The position numbers and the translations under genes were made by a program. Positions 1 to 12,078 of a DNA stretch of 64,000 bases are shown here, piece after piece. Positions within the stretch are counted from its first letter, which is position 1. Each line of letters starts with the position of its first letter. Under the pieces are notes generated by a model, which was not told the DNA's origin, did not search any database, and saw only the letters and a program-made list of their open reading frames with translations. This DNA comes from Salvator merianae (Eukaryota > Chordata > Lepidosauria > Squamata > Teiidae), in assembly GCA_003586115.2 (NCBI GenBank), contig QVOM02000049.1, positions 18,357,470 to 18,421,469 on the forward strand. The letters run 5' to 3'.

Positions 1-99
<99 letters not shown>

Positions 100-102
100 T
101 AA

Positions 103-399
<297 letters not shown>

Positions 400-486
400 T
401 AATGTAGATTATATTAGTGCCTTTTATTCATGAGTGATCTTTTGATTTTATAACATTTCCCTAGCTTCACATTTTTTTTTGGTAAC

Positions 487-630
487 TGCTTGATAGGGAG
501 AGCTCTGTGGTTGAGGAACTGCCTGGAAAGCAGAGGATCACAGGTTTTATCCCCAATACAGCCCTGGGAGAGGGTAATGACAGACTGGCAAAGAAAACTC
601 CATGAGGCCTAGTTCCCACCACACTTGTCA
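487..630 (+). repeat. tRNA-derived SINE fragment (Sauria-like)
   Basis: An A-box-like stretch (AGAGCTCTGTGGTTGAGGA) is followed by a degraded B box (CACAGGTTTTATCCCC). The body GAGAGGGTAATGACAGACTG...AAGAAAACTCCATGAGG is shared with the SINE at 61.8 kb. It lies in the MAK intron 355-1841. Confidence 0.65.
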
Positions 631-711
631 GAGGAGTATTTAGAGCAGGTACAGCAGGCTTCCCTTATCCAAACTCCGTCTGTTGAGGGGAACCTGTTTG
701 GGTTGAGAACC

Positions 712-985
712 ATTCTGCTTCTCCCACTCTTTCGTTATTGTGATCCATCCTGAGACATAGAATCATAGAATCACAGAATCATAGAGTTGGAAGGGACCTC
801 TAGGGTCTTCGAGTCCAACTCTCTGCTCAATGCAGGATTCACTAAACCATCCCAGACAAATGTGTGTCCAACCTCTGCTTGAAGAGGGTTGGGATCTATT
901 CTGCTTCTCCAACTCTTTTTTTATTCTGACCCATCCTGAGACCTTTGGGTATAAGGCAGGATGCATAAATAAATATTAGGCAAAC
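712..985 (+). repeat. L2/SINE-type tail interrupted by CR1
   Basis: CCATCCTGAGAC...CTTTGGGTATAAGGCAGGATG and AAATAAATATT form the 3' tail found on squamate L2-type repeats. The first part occurs twice because the CR1 insertion duplicated its target. Confidence 0.6.
757..897 (-). mobile_element. CR1 LINE 3' fragment
   Basis: The + strand carries ATAGAATCATAGAATCACAG and then AGAGTTGGAAGGGACCTCTA, the reverse complement of the CR1 3' end with its ATTCTATGAT microsatellite. A 45-bp direct duplication of the L2-type tail (712-756 and 898-942) brackets it, so it inserted into an older repeat. Confidence 0.85.
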
Positions 986-1841
986 TTTTAAAAAACTTAA
1001 CTGTTGTGCAGAGGTATCTCCTGTGCAGGAATAAAAGGAAAAAACATCCTTGGTAGCATTGCAAGCCTTTTTTATTTTAGAAATGCAAATTGCTGCCATG
1101 TTTGGGGAAGTGGTTGTGTTGATAAGTATAATATACTCTTGGAAAAAGGGCAAGACTTTTATGCTTTTTCTCACAGCTTTCCTGGATTTCTCAGTTATTT
1201 TCTCTGACCATAAGAACTTCCTTAACAAGGAAGATGACAAAGTAGTTTCAAGGCCATGGTTCTTGTCCATTGCCTCATTCAAGAAAGGATACCTTTGAAT
1301 CTCAAATGGGTGGAGACCCCTAATAACAGCTTCCAAATGTATCAGGAAACCCCTTCTTCATGGTTTGTACTGGGTTCCAAACATTCACTGGCTAACATTG
1401 CTAAAAGGAGGAAGAGGAAGAGGTTTTATTTTTTTACAAATAAATGAATCAGAATATTTGCTATACATTTTAGTTCAAAATTTTCTTTATATGGAAACTA
1501 GAAAAAGTAATGTGCCCAGCCTAGCAGTACTCTCTCTACCCCTCTAATATAGACCCTGTACATATCTACTGAGTTATGGGTCCATCAAGTCAATTAAGTT
1601 TACTTTCAGTAAATCAGCTACATCCTAAACATTGGTCACATCCTGTATCATATGAACCATACCACAATCAAATGAAACCTCTTCCAAAGTGAAGACTATT
1701 GTTTGTAAGTAATTTGGCTTCATGGAGCAGAAGACGTTAGCCATTGTCAGCATATTGGCAGTAAACAAGGAGCCATTATTACTGTTATTGATTTCTTCAA
1801 AAATATAATTGCTTTTTGTTTTTCTGCTTTTTTCAAAACAG

Positions 1842-2009
1842 AATGATTGGCCAGAAGGATACCGACTCGCTGCTGCAATGAATTTTCGCTTCCCTCAATG
1901 TGTTTCCTTAAATCTAAAGACTCTAATTCCAAATGCCAGTAATGAAGCATTACAGCTTATGAGTGATATGCTGAACTGGGATCCCAAAAAACGACCCACA
2001 GCAAGTCAG
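1842..2009 (+). CDS. MAK: MAK exon: end of kinase domain
   Basis: A long pyrimidine tract and TTTCAAAACAG precede this 168-nt phase-0 exon. It reads [20 protein letters not shown], then [20 protein letters not shown] and [12 protein letters not shown]. The WDPKKRPTA stretch is the conserved helix H/I signature with the structural Arg of CMGC kinases. The donor is CAG|GTTTGC. Identity to mammalian MAK is high across the exon, as expected for the catalytic domain. Confidence 0.96.
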
Positions 2010-2254
2010 GTTTGCAGATTTTATAACAACAATGGTATGAGTACATCAGGCATGGCAAGTTCAGGGAAACTAGTTTTAACCAAAGTTGTGTGAATGGCTC
2101 CAGACATTAATTAGAAATCCTTAAGTATTCATTCACAACATATCGGCTAGAACAACCCCAGAATAAGTAGAAGGGATCAGGTTTTCAGTTTTGGAGATGC
2201 TTTTACAATATGTAAGATAAATTTGAAAGTTTCTCCAGATAAAATTTATATTTT

Positions 2255-2350
2255 TATTTGTTTAAGAATTTATACCCCATCTTTCACTCAAAGGTCCCAG
2301 GACAAGTCACAACAATAAAAATAAAATATATAACATATACCTAAAACATA
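2255..2350 (-). repeat. L2-type repeat tail
   Basis: TTTATACCCCATCTTTCACT followed by CAAAGGTCCCAGGACAAGTC is the reverse complement of the L2-type 3' end. It is in the MAK intron 2010-2765. The rest of that intron shows nothing I recognise. Confidence 0.55.
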
Positions 2351-2765
2351 TTTAAAATATAACTCTCCCTGGCAGGACCACACTCAAAGGGAGCTAAACA
2401 TCAAAGGGCACATGTTACATGTGATAGAAGAAAAATCAGGGCTCGTTTTGTAGTTGTGTTTCATAGGAATGTTCGTTATGTTCTTATTGTAGAGAAGCTG
2501 AGCAGTACTGGCTTTTCCAGAGCCTGTTTTGTTTATGGTTGATGAGATAACAATGTGCTTTGCTTGCATTTTTTAGTCACTATGTACATTCCAGTTTTAT
2601 TTGACTTCAGTAATGTTAAACTATTTAATCCTTTGTGTGATAGTGCCTTTTCTGCAAAATCTACTCTTTTTCCATGCTAAAAGATTGAGCTTGTACATTA
2701 ACCTTACACTGAAATCATTATAAGTGATTACCTGCATTACAAATAATTGTGTTCTTTTTCTTTAG

Positions 2766-3098
2766 GCATTGAAGAATCCATACTTTCAAGTGGGACAGAT
2801 TTTAGGTCCACCTCCACAAATTCAAGATCACAAACAGTCTCAACCCAAGTCAGTTCAGTCAACAGAGCTAAAGGCACCTCTGTCCAGACTAGATCCAGTA
2901 TCAAAATTAGAAGTAGCATCAAAGCCAGAATCACAGTCTTCCACAGATGTATCTGACAAGTTTCAGTTACATTGTATATCAAAGAACAACCAACACCCGC
3001 TCCAGCTGATTCAGCTGCCTCAGAATGCAACCAACCAGCAACCACCAAAACATCAGCCACAGTCATTCCTTCCGGTCATCAGTAAAAACCCCAGCCCT
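2766..3098 (+). CDS. MAK: MAK exon: kinase end and Gln/Pro-rich linker
   Basis: The acceptor is CTTTAG. The exon begins ALKNPYFQVGQILGPP, the conserved end of the kinase domain, and then enters a low-conservation region rich in Gln, Ser, Lys and Pro (for example NATNQQPPKHQPQS). It is 333 nt, phase 0 at both ends, with a consensus donor CCT|GTAAGT. The linker is expected to be disordered and to carry regulatory phosphosites; that role is known from the family and is not visible here. Confidence 0.95.
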
Positions 3099-3379
3099 GT
3101 AAGTTCTAGTCAACCAGCAATTTCTTTATAAAAAGTTCAAGCATTGTTACTGCTGGAATGTACAGTCAAAGTTTTTCTAAGGTGGATCAGTGGTGGCTGG
3201 CGTGTGTTTAGGAAGGACTTGTCCAAAGCCTTTGACATTGGCAAACTGCAGCCAATGAAAAGTTGATGTTTGATGTATCAAAGCACCATTTGCCATAAAA
3301 GCTCCAGACAAATCCCTGGTAAACCTATCCCTCATGTCGTATAAGCCACTGCTGTATCATTTAGCAACAAAAAAGCATT

Positions 3380-3530
3380 CAATCTCATTTGTAGTAGTTT
3401 GGGGGCTATTGTGCTGTGTTGTATAGTTCTTCTGAGAACCTAAGCTTTTGGACATAACTACGATGTCCATCTTCAGAGGATCTGACTTCTGGAAAGAGTC
3501 AAAACAACTTGTGAAAGCCTACATTTTACC
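3380..3530 (-). repeat. Penelope-like element relic with hammerhead-like core
   Basis: Read on the - strand it contains CTGAAGA (plus-strand 3470-3476), a 7-bp stem TGGACAT/ATGTCCA (3463-3469 and 3449-3455), then AAAGC, and later a CACAGCACAATAGCCCCCAA stretch. This is the layout of Penelope-like element LTRs that carry hammerhead ribozymes. A second, independent copy lies at 23.8 kb. It sits in the MAK intron 3099-5772; the remainder of that intron (3531-5772) holds nothing I recognise. Confidence 0.6.
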
Positions 3531-5772
3531 CCAAAAATATTCAGTTTAGAAGCTCCCTTTTTCTCCCCTTTGTACCACATAGTTGTTCCTGTTCTCGTCC
3601 TTCTGTTGCAGATTTCTCTGATACAATGTCTTTTTTCTATCTTTGCTCCATTATGCTTTTTCATTTCTCTGTCTCTTTCTAAACCCCTTACCATTTACCC
3701 TTTAATATTACCAGATGCATCCTCTTTTCTTTTTTGCCATCTTTTCTGTGTACTGTTGTTCTTTCCTGAATGTCTGTACTTGCACTGTTTCCTCTCAGTT
3801 CTTTCTGAAAATCTGTATCATGGTAAGCTTGACAGGAGCAGGAAAAATTTTCTCTTGGCAATTTACATACTTGGGGAATATCTGATAAAAGCAAACAATT
3901 AATTATAGTTAGCTGGCTGGCATAGGCTAAAAAAAAAATTGATACTGCCTCTGTCCCATAATTCTAAATTTAGAAAGATGCAGAGCAGTGGAGAATATTA
4001 CACAAAATCGCCATTTGCTCTTTTCCAGTTCCATCAGCTCTTCAGCTTTTTTAAACTTCTAAGTTTCCTTCAAAGAAGTAGGGAACAGAAATGTTGCCAA
4101 CAAAAACAAACAGAAAAGAGACTGAATCTTAGTCATGGCCTTAAGTTAGGTGTGACCTACCCAGTTAAAGCTAGTCATCCCTATTAGTTTCTTATATATT
4201 TAAAAACATTGTATTCTTCAAGACATTGTTTTAAGGTAGGGGTAAGACTCTTGTGGTTGTTTGATATTGCATGGCCCTAAACATTGACAAAGTCCAACAA
4301 AATCTGGAGACATAGATACCCTGCCTTTGCCATAAAAGGAAAGTGAAATGCCAGTTACCATCTATGTAGTTTATCTTGTTATGTCATGAATTTTGAGATA
4401 GGATTCAAACATTACCATTGTTGTGACTATCCAAACAATTGTACCAGGGTAAGTTACAGCATTATTGAAAATACTTGCTAATGCACTATTTGCATATCAT
4501 TCTTGTGTACATCCAAAGTTGCACAGAAAAAGTGACAGAGTACAAAGTCATTGCAAATCTTTTGAAATTTTAAATGGTTACAAATATATAGCAAAATGTA
4601 AAGGCATGAGTGTAAAAACTTATAAAACAATAGATACAGAGCACATAACTCCCTTGAGAATAAAAGTACATTTAAAACCTATGAGTCCCAGACTATGTGT
4701 TGATTAGGATCCTTGGTAGAGTTCTTGATCTTAAAGATAGCTTCAAGTAAGACTCCTTGAAAAAGATGTATTGCAGAAAAAGCCCTTTGTCCAGTAAGAA
4801 CCCGCATGTAAGGCCCCCAAAGAGGATCCAAAGGTTCAGTAGATTAATAAGAAAGAAGATAGGTTTTCAAGTTGCTGGATTTCAAACTATTTAATATTTA
4901 AAGGTTAGATATAGTTGAAGTTGGATCTGGAAATGGACTAGAGCCAGGGCAACTGAGAAAGCTCAGGTATAATATGATCCAGTGACCCAATCCCCACTAA
5001 TAATTGTATGGTTCCTGTTCCAATGTCCATTTTTAGCAGCAGTTCTATATACATTGCATTTCAACAGTCTTACTACAGTGTAGATAATTATAGATATTTC
5101 CATCTAAGTGAAATTGCAGTTAATGTCTCAGTAAAAGATTTTATAGGTGATTTGAACCACAGAGGTTATCCGGGCCTATAGTGATAAAACTAGATCAGGG
5201 ATCATCCTGTTAGCTTTGTCAATCAAATGAAAAATAACCTCTTTTGATTAAGACTGAATATCACTTGTATTAATGAGCTACATTTCATGACCTCTTCTGG
5301 GGGTTTCATGCAGAAGTTAAATAATATGAGAGAAAAAACACTGCTGAGCCCCAAACTATGCTGGCCAAGAGAGTTTGCCAGGGATTTCTAGCATTAGATT
5401 CTGAAACAAGGCATCTCAAACAGGCCAGGCTACTGCCAAACAAAGCCTGCTATTCCTCACTGATAATCTGTATATTCTAGAGTTGACCCCAGAGTAGGTG
5501 AAAGTTCTTAAAAAAATCCACGTACAACTTTTAATATGCTTTAACCTGTATTTCTTGATCTGTTCACTGTTTCCACATGTAAAGTATATATTTGCCTGCC
5601 TTATTTGTTCTGTTTACTATAGAGGAAAAATCCTTCTTTTGCTATAGTTAAGATATATGCTTTTTATATTTAGGGAAATATTTCCAAATATGTTTCAGTC
5701 TAGGTTGATTATATGCAAGTAGTGAGATCAGAAATAATAATATATTTTTTTGTGTGTGTACGATCAAAGCAG

Positions 5773-5963
5773 AAGCAAACAGTCATCGGACCTTCAAATG
5801 GTACAGTGGGCCTGAAAAACTGTCGTCGCAGATGGGGTCAAACTGTGTTAAAGACAACAGATAGTTGGGATGATTTTGATGACTCAGAATTTGGAATTTC
5901 TTATTCAAAGAAGCCTAGCATGACTATGTTAAGTGAAAAGAAAACAAAAGATTCTCTCTTTAG
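5773..5963 (+). CDS. MAK: MAK exon: conserved RRRWGQ block
   Basis: The acceptor AAAGCAG is weak in pyrimidines, but a run of T at 5743-5751 lies a little upstream. The exon reads KQTVIGPSNGTVGLKN, then CRRRWGQTVLKTTDSWDDFD and SKKPSMTMLSEKK, ending LFR. The RRRWGQ block and SKKPSM segment are hallmarks of the MAK and CILK1 tails. It is 191 nt, phase 0 in and phase 2 out, with donor AG|GTAAAG. The base-5713 ATG seen in this frame is intronic read-through, not a start. Confidence 0.95.
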
Positions 5964-6209
5964 GTAAAGCATTATATTTCTTTCCACTTTCCTGTTTAGC
6001 TTATAGCTTCTGGATTTGACACATGTAAAACTAAAGTTGCTGTATATGCAATTTTATATTGTCTTTGTATTTATCCATTTTAGAAATTCTATCCAGCTTG
6101 TAGGACTGGTACTTCTGCGTTGATTGTGATGCTCAAAATGAAAATAAGAATAAAAATTCCAGCATTAACAATACAATGATAGTGTATTGTTTATTTTTGT
6201 GGCAGTTTA

Positions 6210-7030
6210 TTTTTTAAAGTTACATCCATGTTTGTTACATTTAAAGCAGTCATAACTTACACTATGGTGTTTATTTTTCTTAATTCTTCTTTCTGTTTGG
6301 AAGATTTTTATAATTTTTATTGCAGTTTCATCTTTTGTTAACTTGAGACCCTTGTGACCCTAAGGTAAATTGGTGAATGCATTAACAAATACTAGAGGTG
6401 AGCATGGAACAGTTTTCTGAGGCAGCTCAAAGACAGCTTCGAGGTGGGATTGTTCACACACCAGTCTGCCCCTCCCCCTTCTCATAAACATTCTATTAGA
6501 AAAGGTGGATTAGAGAAGACTTGGGGACACGAGTGCCACACACTGTCTCTATGAAGTGGCTTGAATCATCCCTTTTGCTATGTCTGAACACAGCCTGAGT
6601 TTTTTTCCAGTTCAGAACAAAACTCAAAAGTCTTGAAACGTCCATGTGTTCTGTCGAAACAGCTGAGGCTTCTGGCTGTAGGGAACAGTTGAGAGCTTGT
6701 TATGATTACTACTGCAAAGGAAGAAGTAAACAAATTTCAGCCATTTCTGGCAGCATGCCTCCTCCATCACCACTTACTTCTAGAGTTGTCTGAAAGAGAT
6801 TTGTAGTAATTGTCAAGAACAGTTAAGAGGTTTCTATCCTGTCATTGGGAGAGAGCAGACCAAGGGAAAATTTTCTCTTTTAAACAAGAATTCTTTACCA
6901 CAAGAGAGCCTGACCCAGGATGATCTGAGTAATATCACACTGCTCACTAAAGGCTGTGAATGAACCTAAACACCATAGTGTAAGTTATGACTGCTTTAAA
7001 TGTAACAAACATGGATGTAACTTTAAAAAA
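6210..7030. repeat. Element bounded by 64-bp perfect inverted repeats
   Basis: Bases 6210-6273 and 6967-7030 are exact reverse complements over 64 bp, separated by 693 bp. The arms include TTACATCCATGTTTGTTACA and CATAACTTACACTATGGTGT. No clear target duplication or transposase frame is visible. It lies in the MAK intron 5964-7616 and could be a non-autonomous DNA transposon or a fold-back duplication. Confidence 0.85.
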
Positions 7031-7616
7031 ATTGAGATGTATTCAGTAAATTACTTCATTCTGATTTTCATTGCATGTTTAAAATGAGGGTGTATTTCTC
7101 ACATTTCATTTCTTTAAGAAGAACTCTCTAAAAGTGGACCATTGTGCATTCACATTTTGTTTCAGTAATACATTTCATCAGGGGAATTATTTTGTATAGG
7201 AATAAGAAGCATTTGTTCATATTTCACACTACCTACAGTGTGAAATGGCACAGATTAAGAGCAGCTTGATTATATGCTGAACTATTTGTCTGAAAGATCC
7301 TGCAGACAAATAGTAAAGTGAAGGAGTACCGTTAAGAGTAGACTACTCCTATTCCTATGTGGGAGTACTCCTATTCATATGTTTGTGAACCTATTGTCTG
7401 TAGGTTTAGAATGGAATTACTGCTTAACACTTCTTTGAAATGGATTCAGTTATGACCTTTCTTTAAGATTATTCATGATGAACTATTTAATATAGGAGCT
7501 ATCTAACTTAGAGGATATGACATGTATGTTTTCCATGTGGAAATTGTAGATCATGTCTCAGTTTTAGCTCTACTTGTATATTAATTTCCTTTCCTATGGA
7601 TTATCTTAATTTTCAG

Positions 7617-7747
7617 TGTTCCAGAGTCTGTGTCTTCCAAATCTGAGCAAATAGGAGGCGAAAACAAGGTTCTAAAGAGAAATGATTCTGGGATATCAAC
7701 TACATCAGCCAAACAGTACTATTTAAAACAATCAAGGTACCTTCCTG
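7617..7747 (+). CDS. MAK: MAK exon: tail with [13 protein letters not shown]
   Basis: The acceptor ATTTTCAG precedes a 131-nt exon that reads [17 protein letters not shown] and ends [15 protein letters not shown]. The [11 protein letters not shown] block is strongly conserved between MAK and CILK1. The donor is CCTG|GTAAGG, and the final Gly codon is split to the next exon. Phase 2 in, phase 1 out. Confidence 0.95.
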
Positions 7748-8351
7748 GTAAGGGTGAAAATTCTTGAATTTGTAATTATTTTATTTTTCTTATTCACTTT
7801 AATAGCATTTTCTCATACAATTTCTACATTTTTAGTTTTATTTTTGCTAGCATTATGGGTCAGAAAAAACATGGGAAAAGATTAAAGTGTTTGTGCCCTC
7901 CATATAACACGTGCAAAATTAAGCTGTGTATCAGATCTCATGTCTTTATACTAGTGCATTGCTTCTGAAACTTCAGCTGCCCCCAGATGATGAGGGGAAA
8001 ACCAGACATTAATGGAAGCCCGGCTTTGCCCCTCCCAGTGGCTCGCGGGGTGCAGCCAGACTTGCATGGAGCTCCCCCTGGTGGCTTTGCTTTATGGGCA
8101 TTTGGAAATACTCTTGAGACTTCACTACTAACTTCTAAGAGCTTTCCGTCCCCCCAACCTCTTTCTTTTGTTATTTTCTAACACTTAGCCAGTTTCCAGA
8201 AGTTGTTAGCAAAGTAATGTCGCAGGAGTCCTGCTTTGGGGCAAACAACTTTTGGAAAAATAGAAAAGCACAGTATTATTCTATTGTTTTTTGTAAGCTA
8301 TGTCCTTCATTAAAATCATACAATGATCTTTTACATGATTGTTTTTCTAAG

Positions 8352-8480
8352 GTGTAAACCCTAAGAATGTCTCCTCAGGAGCAGCCAGTAAAGAAGGATC
8401 CCACAGCACCTGGAACAAAACATTGTTTTCAAAACCAATAGCATCAACTGGAGATCTGTCTTTCAACAGAGTCAATGCAG
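8352..8480 (+). CDS. MAK: MAK exon: GVNPK to RVNAG
   Basis: The acceptor is TTTTTCTAAG. This 129-nt exon, phase 1 at both ends, reads VNPKNVSSGAASKEGSHSTW and then LFSKPIASTGDLSFNRVNA. It corresponds to the VNPKK...NPHTWS...FKRSNAG region of human MAK. The donor CAG|GTAATT is good. A 129-nt symmetric exon could be skipped without a frameshift. Confidence 0.93.
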
Positions 8481-8805
8481 GTAATTAACATCATTTTTAG
8501 TGCAGTCTTAAGCAGGTCTGTAGCCTTAATCTTACTAATAGTTTGACTGGCAGTTTTCCAACAGTTTTTATAATAATTTCTTTCATAAAATTAGCCTGCA
8601 AAATTATCACCCATGTTTTTGAAAAGTTGCTTAAATATATCATTTAAAATTCATATATACACATATATTTGCCCACGTGTACATGCACATATGTTTATGC
8701 ACAACAGCAATCATTTAGCCAGAAACATTGATCAAAGATGTATATTTGTGTCAGTATTATACCATATAATACAAAATGTATTGAAACCTGTCAGTTCAGT
8801 TCAAT

Positions 8806-10440
8806 TTATTTTATTTTATTTATTTTAGTATTTATATCCCACTCTTCATTCAAAGATCTTAGGACAGGTCACAGTAGTAAAAAGATTAAATTTATTACAG
8901 TTAAACATAACTAAAATAAATTATAAAATATAGCCCTCCCCTTCCTCTCAGCAGGGCTACATGGAAGCTAACCATCAAAGGCCTAGGTGAAGAGGTATGT
9001 TTTAACCAGGCATCAAAAACCGTATAGTGTTGGCACCTGATGAATCTCAGGTGGAAAGCTCTTCCAAAGTCTAGGGGGGCACCACAGAAAAGGTCCTCTT
9101 GGGTGCCTCCAGGATGGGTATGATGTGCATCTGGACAGAAATTCCTGTCAGCAGCTGAGCTGCTGCGTTCTGCACTAGTTTTAGCTTCTGGGCCACCTCT
9201 AAAAGGTTTCTCTGTGTCAGAAAACATTACAAGGGTCTAATTTAGAGGTTACCAGAGCGTGGATCACTCTGGCAAACCTGACAGAGATGGAGACAAGCAC
9301 TTTTGGCTGTTGCTGCCTCATGAGCCTCAAGTGACAGCAGTAAATCCAAGGGGACCCCTAAATTGCATACTGTTGTTTTTTTCTGGGTTAAAACAACCCC
9401 ATCTACAACTGGGTGCCTCTTAACTTCATGGACTTGGGACCCCATGACAAACAGAATGTCTGTCTTGTCTGGATTCAGTCTCAGGCTATTAGCCCACTTC
9501 CAGCCCATTATTGCCTCCTGGCAATGATCAAACACCTGAACTGTCTCACTTGACTCAAAAGGAATAGAGAAATAGTGTTGGGTGTTATCAACATAATTAT
9601 GGCATCCCACTCCAAATCTCCTAATAACCTGACCCAGTGGCTTCATATGAATTTTGAACCGCATAGGACACAAAACTGTCCCCTGAGGTACTCTGTGTGA
9701 AATTTTCCAAGATGTTGAACAACAACCCACCACTTGCCACACTCTGGAGCCTACCCCAGAGATAGGAAGAGAACCACCATAAAACAGTGCCTACTAATCC
9801 CAGTCCTTGGAGTTGCTCCAGCAAGATCCCTTGGTCAATGGTACTGAAGGCTGTTAAGAGATCCAGCAGAACCAACAGGATCCCATTGTTCCTGTTCCCC
9901 TCCTGGTAGAGATTATCTATCAAGACGATCACTTGAGGATGCAGTGGAGCCAGAGAAGTAAGTCTTCTTTGTTGCCACCACCACCACCTGGTAAGAATGA
10001 TAATATTCTCCATATTCAGTCAGATTCATAGTGGAATTTATGCCACTTGCTTTCTAGCTGTTGGTCTTCCTGCTTCATTGCACATAACTCCCTGCTATAC
10101 CAGGGTGGCTTACAAGCTCTGCAGGGTTGTCGAAGGCACTTGGCAGTGATCGTGTCAATCATGTCAGTGAACGGTCGACAGGAGCACAAGCCATGTCAAC
10201 TGGAAATTCCCCCAGAGCCCTCAGAAATCCCTCAGATTCCATAAGCGTCTGAGGGTGGAGCATCTCATAAGAGCACAAGACCATAGAAGGAGCCCTGTTC
10301 TGTCTCTCGGTTCCCAAAGTAGGAAGAGTCCATCAATGCCAGTCATGGAGTAAGCAGGACATCTGGTAAGAGAGATGGATCCTTTGTAAACTATGGTGTC
10401 TCCCTTCCCTTGCCCCACAAGACTGGACTGATGTTGCATC
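8806..10440 (-). mobile_element. L2-clade LINE, 5'-truncated and decayed
   Basis: On the - strand two overlapping frames (10013-9621 and 9742-9242) encode reverse transcriptase. The first has LLVLLDLLTAFSTIDQGILL (LDLSAAFDTIDH in intact L2) and the second RVPQGTVLCPMRFKIHMKPL, then CHNYVDNTQHYF and SLRLNPDKTDILFV. The YADD box has become YVDN, losing a catalytic Asp, and the frame is shifted, so it is dead. The 3' end at about 8806 has the ATTT-rich tail. It lies in the MAK intron 8481-12078. Confidence 0.85.
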
Positions 10441-10734
10441 AGATATCCTGGGGAGGTATGTATCTTATGAGATATATTAAGGCACTTTTCTCCAGGTTAT
10501 GTGGTTTTCTGTGTTCTCTATCTGGAAAGGAGACTGTTAAGATATATTCCCTGATTAAGCAGGTAGATATTTTATATATTCCCTAATTAAGCACGTAAAT
10601 ATTTTATTTCTAAGGTAGGGTATTTAACCATACTATTTCTTAACTGGCATGAATTATCAAATTACATATGTCAGATGTCCTAAATCTTGTTTTATTATGT
10701 GTCATTAATGTCCAAAACACATCCCTGAAACTTG

Positions 10735-10771
10735 ATTCTTCTTCTTCTTCTTCTTCTTCTTCTTCTTCTTC
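10735..10771 (+). repeat. (TTC)n microsatellite
   Basis: About twelve TTC/CTT units in the MAK intron 8481-12078. In one frame it reads as poly-Ser, but the surrounding open frame is spurious. Confidence 0.95.
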
Positions 10772-11639
10772 ACTGGTACGTGATGTGTATAAATATGTAA
10801 TTGGAACTGTACTAATATTTGGCTACTTTGAAGCAAAATTAAATAATGGAACATGAGAGAAACCTAAGTAGGTTAAAGACTGAAAGAAAATAAAACAGAC
10901 ATGACCTGTAAAATACTTCATTCAGAATGGTTGTTCGAACATGCAGAACTGAGATGTAAAGTCTACCTTTTGCTGCTGTAGAGCTGTGTTTTCTCAGCTA
11001 CATGATAGATAGTGCTAATTTTCAAAGATTTTGAAAGGAAAGAACATACGACCAACATTGTTTCTATTTGGCAAAGTTTAGCAGGTTTTTGTTTCTTTTT
11101 TTTTTACTCTATAACTGCAGTTACATAGCAGATTATTTGACATTCTTACACACCAAAAATGTTAAAAGTGATTTTTTTAAAAATCAGATTGCTTTCTTGT
11201 GCATAATATTGTATGATCTGGTTGTGATCCTATGTGGAAATAGCAGTAGTGTATTTAGTATATTAATATCATTTGGTTGCTTTGATGTGTTTTATTATCT
11301 TGATAGCTTAAAACATGTGATTGAAATTATTATTATTATTAAAACATGTGATTGAAATATTCTACAACTGTATCTAGGTTTTAGAAGCAAATGGAGCAAT
11401 TTTATGCAATTTAGTAAAAGGTGTAACCTATTCCAAATATTCTTCTGGTTAGGACTCAATATTAATTAGTTTTATTATATTGATTATCAGCTGTAATTCT
11501 ATGCTAATTTATTTGAGAATAAGTGACACTGAACTCAGTGGAGCTGTATTTTGAAAGTATGTGAGAAAGAGACAGAATATGCGTTTCAGTAGAAATTTGT
11601 TAGCATTCCTGGAGAGTTTTAAAACAAAGTCTACCTTCT

Positions 11640-11800
11640 ATTATTTATTTCTAAATCTATATAGTCGCCCAAAATCTTAAATTGTCTAGATGGCTTATAA
11701 TACAAATTTTAAAAACATCAGTTCTAATTCAAGATATAGTAAAATCAGTAAAAAGATGAGTAGAATTGGAGCAACAAAATAAATTAACGATAAAAGCCTG
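11640..11800 (-). repeat. Probable L2/SINE-type tail
   Basis: TATTTATTTCTAAATCTATATAG, then CCAAAATCTTAAATTGTC and ATGGCTTATAATACAAATTTT, resemble a degraded copy of the tail seen elsewhere. Weak evidence. Confidence 0.35.
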
Positions 11801-12078
11801 TTGGCTGTGAATAAGGTATTTTTTTGATCTGAACTACTTATAGTTTTGTTTTCTTTCCAAACATTTATTGATATAGCTTATACTGCTAGGATAATTATTT
11901 GAGCAGATATGGATGTAATAATTTAAAGACACCCAACAACTCATGCATGTTTTTCCCCAGATTTCTTTACTTTTTTAAAAATACTTTCCGTTCATTTCAT
12001 CCATTCATGCTGTCTTTCTGAATTATTTATTTTTACCGCTTTCTTTTCTTCCAATCTGTTTTAATGCTTCCTCTGCAG

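Noticed and set aside
9242..10013. Two - strand frames as cellular genes
   Set aside because: They are pieces of an L2 LINE reverse transcriptase.
10668..10856. Frame with poly-Ser
   Set aside because: Created by the (TTC)n microsatellite inside a MAK intron.
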